From positions 1 through 7,674 of the forward strand of contig JAKANW010000124.1 of NCBI GenBank assembly GCA_021823555.1: a DNA stretch of 7,674 nt. The letters run 5' to 3'. Numbering within the stretch: position 1 is the first letter of the stretch; every line of letters begins with the position of its first letter. Origin of the DNA: Chloroflexota bacterium (GTDB lineage: Bacteria > Chloroflexota > Anaerolineae > Anaerolineales > Villigracilaceae). The notes under the pieces are model-generated. The model searched no databases, was not told the origin of the DNA, and saw nothing but the letters and a program-made list of their open reading frames with translations. Both the position numbers and the translations under genes were made by a program. This document shows positions 1 through 5,953 of the stretch, piece after piece.

Positions 1-1
1 C

Positions 2-523
2 GGTTACGCCATAAACTGGTTCTGGGCGAACAAGAATGGTGATGCCGGCTGGAAGCAACTCGAAACTATCGGCAAGGCCCATCCCAGCATGCAGACCTCC
101 GCAGGAAATATGGTGAATGCTGTCCTCTCAGGTGAAGCCGTCGTAGGCTACTTCGTCTCCGGTATCTCCGTCTTCCCCAAATACCCGGATGCCGAGCCAG
201 TCATGGGTTGGACCTATGACAAGGGTGGCCAAGTTGTGCTCGTGCGCGGCATGGGCCTGACCAAGAAGGCCGCCAGCCCGGCTTCCGCCCGCTTGATGAT
301 GGAATTCATCCTATCCTCCGAAGGTCAGTTGGCCTGGTCCGAGGGCGGCCTGACTCCTTATCGCCCTGACATCGCAGACAAGGCCCAGTACCACCTGCAG
401 AAGATCATTGACGCCGTTGGCGCTGATCACATCGTCTACTTCTACTTCGACCCGAACATTGCCAGCGCCGCTAACCGCCAAGCCTTCCTCGATAAATGGA
501 AAGCCGCGCTCGGTCGTCCATAG
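2..523 (+). CDS. ABC transporter solute-binding protein, C-terminal part (5' end outside window)
   Basis: The frame is open from the window edge, with no start needed, and stops at TAG 521-523, giving 173 residues of the C-terminal lobe. The sequence has the usual layout of Fe3+/family 1 binding proteins: a helix followed by an N-A-V-L-S-G-E stretch and a hydrophobic strand (GEAVVGYFV), then a strand-helix unit with GMGLTKKAASPASARLMMEFILSSEGQ cut here by description as the 'add-on residue, helix, SxEGQ' block, and a closing helix ending FLDKWKAALG. It would act outside the membrane, delivering ligand to the permease encoded just downstream. In ferric-binding FbpA the tandem tyrosines that ligate iron follow the conserved GE segment, as I recall; here that place reads GYFVSGISVF with no Tyr-Tyr pair. 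The ligand is therefore unclear. The N-terminal lobe and signal peptide lie outside the window. Family confidence is high, substrate unknown. Confidence 0.88.
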   Translation, partial: GYAINWFWANKNGDAGWKQLETIGKAHPSMQTSAGNMVNAVLSGEAVVGYFVSGISVFPKYPDAEPVMGWTYDKGGQVVLVRGMGLTKKAASPASARLMMEFILSSEGQLAWSEGGLTPYRPDIADKAQYHLQKIIDAVGADHIVYFYFDPNIASAANRQAFLDKWKAALGRP

Positions 524-553
524 CGGGCAACTTGCATCACTCAGGATCAATCT

Positions 554-626
554 CCTGACTCGATCTGAAGGCTGGGTGGTTTTGGTGAATTCCAGCCGCC
601 CAGCCTTCACCATCTTCCGAGTCAGG
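554..626 (+). repeat. Large imperfect hairpin in the SBP-permease gap
   Basis: The outer arms 554-562 (CCTGACTCG) and 618-626 (CGAGTCAGG) are exact reverse complements. After an internal loop of 4 against 9 nt, the inner arms 567-576 (GAAGGCTGGG) and 599-608 (CCCAGCCTTC) pair perfectly for 10 bp and extend through G-T pairs toward a small apical loop near 586-591. No T-run follows, so it is not a classical intrinsic terminator. It sits in the position where SBP operons (for example malE-malF) carry structures that protect or terminate the upstream transcript, allowing more SBP than permease. It could instead be a copy of a dispersed repeat. Confidence 0.75.
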
Positions 627-635
627 GGTCAATCA

Positions 636-641
636 TATAAA
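636..641 (+). promoter_or_regulatory. Possible -10 box (TATAAA) upstream of the permease gene
   Basis: TATAAA lies in an A/T-rich stretch (631-650) just after the hairpin and about 40 nt before the permease start. No convincing -35 hexamer is found at 16-18 nt upstream. It might let the permease and ATPase genes be transcribed separately from the SBP, but A/T-rich DNA alone could explain it. Confidence 0.2.
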
Positions 642-680
642 TAATCGAAATCAACCAGCAGGAAGCGAAGGTATCTCCCG

Positions 681-2405
681 ATGTCATCTACCGAGACCAA
701 ACTATTCTCGCCCCCGCTCGCGCGGCCAAAGATCTCCTGGGACCGGATCATCCAGTGGAGCATAGTGATCGTCACCGTCGTGTTGGTCATCTTCCCATCC
801 TGGCCTATCATTTACCAGAGTTTTCTATCCAAACCGCTTTACGAGAAAGAGCGCATCCTCACCTTTGCCAACTACACTCACGTACTGAGCGATGCCAAGT
901 TTTGGAATGTTTTGAAGTACACGATTGGGTTTGCCATCGCGACCACAGTGTTTGCAGTCATTATCGGCGTTATCCTGGCTATCTTGATCAACCGCACAAA
1001 CGTACCGCTGCGCAACTTGTATTCCAATTTCATCACCATCCCTTATTATGTTTCGCCGCTGGTATTGGCTTTCGCCTGGATGGTAATGTATGGCCCGCAG
1101 GGTTTCGGCACCATCCTGGTGCGCGCTCTCAGGTTACCTACCTGGCACCTTTACAGTTTTTGGGGCATCGTGACCGTGGCAACAATGTATTACATTCCTT
1201 ATTCCTTCCTTTATGCTTCCTCGTCGCTCTCTTTGTCGGACCCGCAGTTGGAAAGCGCGGCCCGCGTCGGGGGCGCATCGCCCTTCCGCACCATTCTGAA
1301 GGTCACGATCCCGCTCCTCCGTCCGGCCATCATCTACAGCGCACTATTGACACTCGTCTCCGGGTTGGAATTACTTTCCATTCCCTTGGTATTGGGCAAT
1401 TCGGTTGGGATTGACACGCTGGCAACCTATCTTTATACCCTCGGCCTCGTTGGGATAAATAAAGATTACGGCGCGATTGCGGTTGTATCCATTTACGTGG
1501 TCATCCTGGTCACTGGCTTGGTTTTCCTGCAAGGTAAACTCACGGCGCTGGAACGCCGCTTCGTTACAGTTGGCGGCAAAGCCACTCGACCCAAACAACT
1601 TGATCTGGGCAAATGGAAAGGGTTCCTCTCCGTTTTCGTGGGCTTGTACATCGTCCTCGGCATCATCCTGCCCCTGACCTGTATCGTGCTCGATTCACTC
1701 GTCTCATTTCTCAGTCCGTTCATGAACCCGCTCAAGGTGCTAACCTGGGACAATTATTTGGGCATTTTCCAGACTCCCGCCTATCGGCAGTCGGTAATCA
1801 ACAGCATTTATCTTTCGGTCTTTGCGGCTGGGATTGCCATTATTTTCATGGCACTGGCTGCATTGACTGCCTATCGTTCCAACTTCAAAGGGCGCAACGT
1901 GGTCAAGTATCTCGCGCTCTACCCGCGTGCCTTCCCCGGCCTGATCATTGGCATCGGTTTCCTATGGGCTTTCTTGCTCGTGCCTGGATTAGGCTCATGG
2001 CGCAATACGTTGATTGCCATGTCCATCGCATTTTCCATGCGTTATCTGCCACAGGGATTCAGCGCCGTAAGCCCGGCCATCCTGCAAATCTCGGATGAGC
2101 TCGACCGGGCCGGACGCGTGGCCGGGGCTACCTGGCTGGGTACCATCCGCCATATCCTGCTGCCTATTTTGCGCCCGGCGCTCCTCTCCGGCTACATCCT
2201 ATTGGCCATTTCGTTCTTGAAAGAATACGCCACCGCATTGTTCCTGTTTTCCGAAGGCTCACGAGTCATCGGCACGACCATGCTTGAGCTGTGGAAACAA
2301 GGCGGAGCCGAACCCGTCGCAGCGCTCTCGACCATTCAAATGGTAATTACTGCCATCCTGATCATCGGCAGTCGCAAACTATTGGGAGTGAAACTCCATG
2401 AATAA
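681..2405 (+). CDS. ABC transporter permease, fused two-domain (FbpB/AfuB type)
   Basis: This 574-residue inner-membrane protein forms the translocation path of the importer. It contains two BPD_transp_1 units in one chain, as in ferric-type FbpB permeases, with roughly twelve hydrophobic segments (the first near residues 25-45, and a linker with a basic stretch near 285-310 between the two halves). Each half has an EAA loop that docks on the ATPase: the first begins at about residue 191 (ESAARVGGASPFRTI, ending IPLLRP), the second at about 475 (DRAGRVAGATWLGTI, ending LPILRP). The start at 681 is supported by GAAGG (667-671) 9 nt upstream and by a short polar N-terminus before the first membrane segment. 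The gene overlaps the ATPase gene by 8 nt, which points to translational coupling. The substrate cannot be read from the permease. No truncation or frameshift is seen. Confidence 0.93.
   Translation: MSSTETKLFSPPLARPKISWDRIIQWSIVIVTVVLVIFPSWPIIYQSFLSKPLYEKERILTFANYTHVLSDAKFWNVLKYTIGFAIATTVFAVIIGVILAILINRTNVPLRNLYSNFITIPYYVSPLVLAFAWMVMYGPQGFGTILVRALRLPTWHLYSFWGIVTVATMYYIPYSFLYASSSLSLSDPQLESAARVGGASPFRTILKVTIPLLRPAIIYSALLTLVSGLELLSIPLVLGNSVGIDTLATYLYTLGLVGINKDYGAIAVVSIYVVILVTGLVFLQGKLTALERRFVTVGGKATRPKQLDLGKWKGFLSVFVGLYIVLGIILPLTCIVLDSLVSFLSPFMNPLKVLTWDNYLGIFQTPAYRQSVINSIYLSVFAAGIAIIFMALAALTAYRSNFKGRNVVKYLALYPRAFPGLIIGIGFLWAFLLVPGLGSWRNTLIAMSIAFSMRYLPQGFSAVSPAILQISDELDRAGRVAGATWLGTIRHILLPILRPALLSGYILLAISFLKEYATALFLFSEGSRVIGTTMLELWKQGGAEPVAALSTIQMVITAILIIGSRKLLGVKLHE
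2384..2388 (+). promoter_or_regulatory. Ribosome binding site of the ATPase gene, inside the permease gene
   Basis: GGGAG ends 9 nt before the ATG at 2398, within the last codons of the permease gene. It fixes the ATPase start at 2398 and supports coupled translation of the two overlapping genes. Confidence 0.7.
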
Positions 2406-3492
2406 TGATCTGATCATCGAAGGCTTGACTAAAAAATTTGTCACGTCCAATTCGGTTGCCATCGAAAACGTGAACCTGACCGTGAAGGAAGGGCAGTTCA
2501 CAACATTGCTCGGTCCTTCGGGCTGCGGTAAGAGCACCACACTCAACTGCGTAGCCGGACTTGAAGAGCCTACTGCCGGTTCGATTCGTGTCGGTGATTT
2601 TGTGATGACAGACACAGCACATAACATCATCCTGCCACCTGAACAACGTCATCTCGGCATGGTGTTTCAATCGTACGCGCTATGGCCACACATGAAAGTT
2701 TTCGACAACGTGGCGTTTGCGCTGAAATTGCAGAAACGCCCCTCGGATGAGATCAAGCAAAGGGTCCAGGAAAGCCTCGCTCTCGTCGGACTCGAAGAAC
2801 TGGCGGATCGGTATCCTTTCCAACTTTCAGGCGGACAGCAGCAGCGCGTCGCCCTGGCCCGAGCCGTGGTCAGCCGACCGAAAGTTTTACTGCTCGATGA
2901 GCCGCTTTCGAATCTCGATGCGAAGATCCGCGAGAATGCGCGCGTCTGGCTGCGCGGTTTGCAACAGCAACTTGGAATAACAACTGTGTACGTCACGCAC
3001 GATCAATCGGAAGCGTTTGCCATGTCCGACATGATCGCGGTCATGTCCATGGGCAAGCTGCAACAATACGCGCCGCCCGAAGAGATTTACGAACGCCCTG
3101 CGAATCGCTTCGTGGCCGAGTTCATCGGCGTGACATCCTTCATCACAGGCATCCTCCAAAATGTGAACGGCAAAAAGGCCACGCTGAAACTGGCTTCGGG
3201 CGAATTGCTGAATATTCGTAAAGAGAGCAGGTCAGAATATGTTTGGAAGGAAGGCGAACATACCGCTGCGGCCATCCGCTCCGAGCGCGTGGAAGTGCTG
3301 GCCGAAGGCGCGGCGGAGCGTGAGAACACGGTCGAGGCGAAGATCACCAGCCGTACCTATCTCGGCTCGAAGTGGCAATACTCAGTGGAGACATCTGGCG
3401 GCTCGTTGCGAATCGAATCCACCGACGCCATTCAGGGCGATAACTTGCTTATGGTTTTGCCGCCTGATTCGATTATTTTGCTCGCTGAATAA
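2398..3492 (+). CDS. ABC transporter ATP-binding protein (FbpC/PotA/MalK-like, with TOBE domain)
   Basis: This 364-residue cytoplasmic ATPase powers the importer. All nucleotide-binding motifs are present: Walker A GPSGCGKST (39-47), Q-loop glutamine 91 in FQSYALWPHM, signature LSGGQ (143-147), Walker B VLLLDEP (163-169) with catalytic Glu168, D-loop SNLD (171-174) and switch His201 in VTHDQ. The FQSYALWPHM and AEFIG (near 240) signatures are those of the ferric/polyamine/2-aminoethylphosphonate importer ATPases. Beyond about residue 240 lies a C-terminal region with the TOBE-type ending (TYLGSKWQYSV, then a short beta-rich tail) that usually serves regulation or dimer contacts. Length is normal for the family. 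It is the last gene of the SBP-permease-ATPase set; the next gene starts after an 81-nt repeat-filled gap. Substrate class remains open among iron, other small ions and carboxylates. Confidence 0.95.
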   Translation: MNNDLIIEGLTKKFVTSNSVAIENVNLTVKEGQFTTLLGPSGCGKSTTLNCVAGLEEPTAGSIRVGDFVMTDTAHNIILPPEQRHLGMVFQSYALWPHMKVFDNVAFALKLQKRPSDEIKQRVQESLALVGLEELADRYPFQLSGGQQQRVALARAVVSRPKVLLLDEPLSNLDAKIRENARVWLRGLQQQLGITTVYVTHDQSEAFAMSDMIAVMSMGKLQQYAPPEEIYERPANRFVAEFIGVTSFITGILQNVNGKKATLKLASGELLNIRKESRSEYVWKEGEHTAAAIRSERVEVLAEGAAERENTVEAKITSRTYLGSKWQYSVETSGGSLRIESTDAIQGDNLLMVLPPDSIILLAE

Positions 3493-3500
3493 ATAAATTA

Positions 3501-3563
3501 GGCTTCGGAAGTCTCCCACATAGAACTCTAGTTTTGAAGACTCCAAGAAGACTTCCGAAGTCT
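3501..3563 (+). repeat. Palindromic repeat element upstream of prpD
   Basis: CTTCGGAAGTCT (3503-3514) is the exact reverse complement of AGACTTCCGAAG (3549-3560), a 12-bp inverted repeat around a 34-nt centre. The right arm is itself a perfect palindrome of 15 nt (AGACTTCCGAAGTCT, 3549-3563) and the left arm is nearly so. Its core CCGAAGTC (3555-3562) recurs at 5052-5059, and GAAGTCTCC (3508-3516) recurs inverted at 5061-5069, so it belongs to the same repeat family as the element at the prpD 3' end. It fills almost the whole ATPase-prpD gap and ends 10 nt before the prpD start, so it could influence either transcript end or prpD translation. No T-run or clear ribosome binding site is seen. 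Confidence 0.8.
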
Positions 3564-3573
3564 GCCTTCAAAA

Positions 3574-5085
3574 ATGACTCACACATCCGACCTCCGCCCC
3601 GCCCCCGACAAAGAACTCGTTGACATCGCCGAGTACATCCTCGACCATAGCATCCCCAGCGACCTGGCCTACGAGACTGCACGTTATTCCTTAATGGATG
3701 CGCTTGGTTGCGCCATGCTGGCGCTCAACTTCTCTGAATGCACAAAACTGCTCGGCCCAACCGTGCCTGGAATCATTGTCCCGAACGGCGCGCGTGTCCC
3801 AGGCACTTCGTTCATTTTGGACCCCATCACTGCTGCATTCAACCTCGGCTCCATGATCCGCTGGCTCGATTACAACGACACCTGGCTCGCCGCCGAATGG
3901 GGACATCCATCCGATAACCTCGGCGCGATTCTGGCGATTGCCGATTATCTCGATAATTCTCCCTCTCCTCTCAGGAGAGGGACTGGGGTGAGGGTCACGA
4001 TGGGCGATGTGTTGACCGCCGCTATCAAAGCCCACGAAATCCAGGGCGTGCTGGCGCTCGAAAACAGTTTCAACCGCATGGGACTCGATCATGTTCTGCT
4101 CGTCAAAGTCGCATCCACAGCCGTTGTCACTCACATGCTCGGCGGCGATAAAGACACCATCATCAATGCTATCTCGAACGCATGGATTGATGGAGGCTCG
4201 CTCCGCACCTATCGTCAAACGCCGAACACCGGCTCGCGCAAATCCTGGGCGGCAGGTGACGCGGCCAGCCGCGCCGTGTGGCTTGCGCTCATGTCAATGA
4301 AAGGCGAGATGGGTTATCCCTCCGCTCTGACGGCGCCGAAGTGGGGATTTTATGATGTGTTGTTCAAGGGGCAACCATTTAAATTTCAGCGGCCGTATGG
4401 TTCTTATGTGATGGAAAATGTGCTGTTCAAAATTTCCTTTCCTGCCGAATTCCACGCGCAGACCGCCGCCGAATGCGCCATGATCTTGCACCCGCAAGTC
4501 CAAGACCGGCTCGATGATATCGAACGCGTCGTCATCACCACGCACGAATCAGCCATTCGCATCATTGACAAGAGCGGGCCGCTCCACAACCCTGCCGACC
4601 GCGACCACTGCATCCAGTACATGACCGCCGTGCCGCTCATTTTTGGCTGTCTCACTGCCGAAGATTACGAGGATGATGTCGCCGCCGACCCACGCATCGA
4701 CGCGTTGCGCGCCAAGATGGAAGTCGTTGAAAACAAGCAATACAGCCTGGATTATCTCGACCCTGAAAAAAGATCCATCGCGAATGCCGTGCAGGTCCTC
4801 TTCAAGGATGGCGCATCCTCCCAACAAATTGTCGTAGAATATCCCATCGGCCATCGCAGGCGGCGCGCGGAAGGCATTCCATTGCTCATCGAAAAATTCA
4901 GAAACAATCTCGCCGCGCGTTTTTCCGAAGAACGCGTCCTTGCGATTCTCAATCTTTGCTCGGACCAACAAAAATTAGAGAATACACCCGTGAATGAATT
5001 TATGAATCTTTGGATTCGTCAGGAGTCCGACGACTCCAGTCGTCGGGTTGCCCGAAGTCAGGAGACTTCGGACTCCGCACTCTGA
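3574..5085 (+). CDS. prpD: 2-methylcitrate dehydratase PrpD (MmgE/PrpD family)
   Basis: PrpD dehydrates 2-methylcitrate to cis-2-methylaconitate in the methylcitrate cycle of propionyl-CoA breakdown; it is a cytosolic enzyme without an iron-sulfur cluster. The 503 residues align along nearly the full length with my memory of E. coli PrpD (483 residues). Matching blocks include [41 protein letters not shown] (shortened here in words: residues 96-115, with His111 and Asp114), [63 protein letters not shown] and [11 protein letters not shown]. The start at 3574 matches the E. coli N-terminus although no ribosome binding site is visible. Two oddities: residues 130-141 ([12 protein letters not shown]) come from a REP-like hairpin in a loop that varies in the family, and the last 20 or so residues after MNLWIR extend beyond the usual end and are encoded by a palindromic repeat. 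prpB and prpC are not in view. A related citrate or other hydroxy-acid dehydratase activity cannot be excluded. Confidence 0.95.
   Translation: MTHTSDLRPAPDKELVDIAEYILDHSIPSDLAYETARYSLMDALGCAMLALNFSECTKLLGPTVPGIIVPNGARVPGTSFILDPITAAFNLGSMIRWLDYNDTWLAAEWGHPSDNLGAILAIADYLDNSPSPLRRGTGVRVTMGDVLTAAIKAHEIQGVLALENSFNRMGLDHVLLVKVASTAVVTHMLGGDKDTIINAISNAWIDGGSLRTYRQTPNTGSRKSWAAGDAASRAVWLALMSMKGEMGYPSALTAPKWGFYDVLFKGQPFKFQRPYGSYVMENVLFKISFPAEFHAQTAAECAMILHPQVQDRLDDIERVVITTHESAIRIIDKSGPLHNPADRDHCIQYMTAVPLIFGCLTAEDYEDDVAADPRIDALRAKMEVVENKQYSLDYLDPEKRSIANAVQVLFKDGASSQQIVVEYPIGHRRRRAEGIPLLIEKFRNNLAARFSEERVLAILNLCSDQQKLENTPVNEFMNLWIRQESDDSSRRVARSQETSDSAL
3961..3996 (+). repeat. REP-like hairpin inserted in frame within prpD
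   Basis: CCCTCTCCT (3961-3969) and AGGAGAGGG (3973-3981) form a perfect 9-bp stem around CTC, followed by ACTGGGGTGAGGGTC. This hairpin plus GGGGTGAGGG tail resembles a short dispersed repeat that I recognise from several bacterial phyla, usually between genes. Here it is 12 codons long and read as [12 protein letters not shown] (residues 130-141), between the ADYLDN helix and TMGDVLTAA. In E. coli PrpD the same interval, as I recall, is an unrelated loop about three residues shorter, so the enzyme fold should tolerate it. Confidence 0.72.
5022..5076 (+). repeat. Compound palindromic repeat at the prpD 3' end
   Basis: Three nested inverted repeats are visible. Outer arms are GGAGTCCG (5022-5029) and CGGACTCC (5069-5076). 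Inside lie a perfect 9-bp stem CCGACGACT (5027-5035) / AGTCGTCGG (5038-5046), and an 8-bp stem CCGAAGTC (5052-5059) / GACTTCGG (5064-5071) with loop AGGA. The arms overlap by a few bases, so outer and inner stems compete or form a junction. The element ends 9 nt before the end of the prpD stop codon and encodes the extra tail of PrpD. No T-run follows, so it is not a classical terminator, though it may stabilise or end the transcript. Confidence 0.82.
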
Positions 5086-5113
5086 CATAATTTGCATCGA
5101 GCGAGCAAATAAA

Positions 5114-5920
5114 ATGAACAATGATTTTTCCGGCAACATCGAACGCTTCAGCGGCTTCGCCGACTTGTATGACAGGCATCGCCCCGCGCCGCCCGCCGCC
5201 CTGGCCGATCTCCTGACCCGCATGGCTGGCGCGTCCCGCCCGGCGCTGGTCGTTGACCTGGGCAGCGGCACGGGGTTGTCCACGCGCTATTGGGCGGATA
5301 AAGCGGATCAAGTGATCGGCGTTGAACCAACCCTGGATATGCGCGAGCAGGCCGAGGCCCGCACCGAAGCGAAGAACGTCATCTACCGGGGAGGTTTCTC
5401 CCATCAAACAGGCCTGCCCGACCACCGCGCGCAGATCGTCACCTGTTCCCAATCCCTGCATTGGATGGAGCCGCAGGGCACTTTCGAGGAAGCCGTCCGC
5501 ATCCTCGTTCCTGGCGGAGTTTTCGCCGCCTACGACTACGATTGGCCGCCCACCACAGGCAGTTGGGAAGCGGATGCGGCGTACGAAGCATGTATGTCGA
5601 AAGTCCATGAATTGGAACAGGCTTACAAAGATCCCGCGCCGGTTAGAAGATGGAACAAGTCCGAGCATTTGGCGCGCATGAAAAGCAGCGGCTGTTTCCG
5701 ATACACAAAAGAAATCGTGATCCATCAAATTGAGCCAGGCAATGCCGAACGTCTCGAAGGAATATTGATGAGTCAGGGCAGTGTGATGACATTGCTCAAA
5801 GGCGGCCTGAGCGAGAGCCAGATCGGACTCGATACATTCAAGCAGAAAGTTCATCAGGCGCTGGGTGCGGAACTCAAACCCTGGTATTGGTGTTCCCGCG
5901 TCCGCATCGGGATTGCCTGA
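5114..5920 (+). CDS. Class I SAM-dependent methyltransferase (Methyltransf_11; Tmt1-like?)
   Basis: This 268-residue cytosolic protein transfers a methyl group from S-adenosylmethionine. SAM-binding motif I is VVDLGSGTG (46-54), the acidic end of strand 2 is Glu71 in VIGVEP, strand 4 carries SQSLHWM (112-118) and the post-motif is LVPGG (131-135). The N-terminal segment FADLYDRHRPAPP, the S/A-x-x-HW motif and a C-terminal WYWCSRVRI strand resemble, from memory, the Tmt1/Crg1 group that includes yeast trans-aconitate methyltransferase; the substrate is not proven. The start at 5114 is chosen over an in-frame ATG at 5048 because the extra 22 residues would be read from the palindromic repeat and overlap prpD, and the family fold begins right after 5114. 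It lies 28 nt after prpD, so it is likely cotranscribed. No strong ribosome binding site is visible. Confidence 0.9.
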   Translation: MNNDFSGNIERFSGFADLYDRHRPAPPAALADLLTRMAGASRPALVVDLGSGTGLSTRYWADKADQVIGVEPTLDMREQAEARTEAKNVIYRGGFSHQTGLPDHRAQIVTCSQSLHWMEPQGTFEEAVRILVPGGVFAAYDYDWPPTTGSWEADAAYEACMSKVHELEQAYKDPAPVRRWNKSEHLARMKSSGCFRYTKEIVIHQIEPGNAERLEGILMSQGSVMTLLKGGLSESQIGLDTFKQKVHQALGAELKPWYWCSRVRIGIA

Positions 5921-5924
5921 AACC

Positions 5925-5937
5925 TGATTCAGAATCA
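5925..5937. promoter_or_regulatory. 13-bp dyad TGATTCAGAATCA upstream of the lipoprotein gene
   Basis: TGATTC and GAATCA are exact reverse complements around one central base. The dyad lies between the methyltransferase stop and a TACAAT box, in the place of a repressor or activator site for the solute-binding lipoprotein gene. It is short enough that chance cannot be excluded. Confidence 0.3.
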
Positions 5938-5941
5938 CAGA

Positions 5942-5947
5942 TACAAT
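5942..5947 (+). promoter_or_regulatory. Possible -10 box (TACAAT) of the lipoprotein gene
   Basis: TACAAT ends 6 nt before the ATG at 5954, so transcription from it would begin at or next to the start codon, giving a leaderless message. This fits the absence of a well-spaced ribosome binding site (TAAGG lies only 2 nt before the ATG). No good -35 hexamer is seen at 16-18 nt. Confidence 0.3.
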
Positions 5948-5953
5948 AAGGCC

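Noticed and set aside
755..1414. Second + strand frame inside the permease gene
   Set aside because: The permease frame covers it fully with membrane segments and an EAA loop; the alternative product is His/Arg/Cys rich and looks like out-of-frame translation.
3691..4218. Minus-strand open frame of 175 codons
   Set aside because: It is antisense to the most conserved part of prpD and has no recognisable motif.
3501..5076. CRISPR array from recurring short palindromes
   Set aside because: There are only two loci about 1.5 kb apart, with no regular spacing or unique spacers, and no cas genes nearby.
5022..5091. Classical intrinsic terminator after prpD
   Set aside because: Strong stems are present but no T-run follows, and the element is part of the coding frame; it is recorded as a repeat instead.
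5086..5091. CATAAT as a -10 box for the methyltransferase gene
   Set aside because: It has no partner -35 at a usable distance, and the 28-nt spacing from prpD favours cotranscription.
5048..5113. Earlier ATG for the methyltransferase
   Set aside because: The added 22 residues would come from repeat DNA overlapping the prpD end, and the conserved fold starts after the ATG at 5114.
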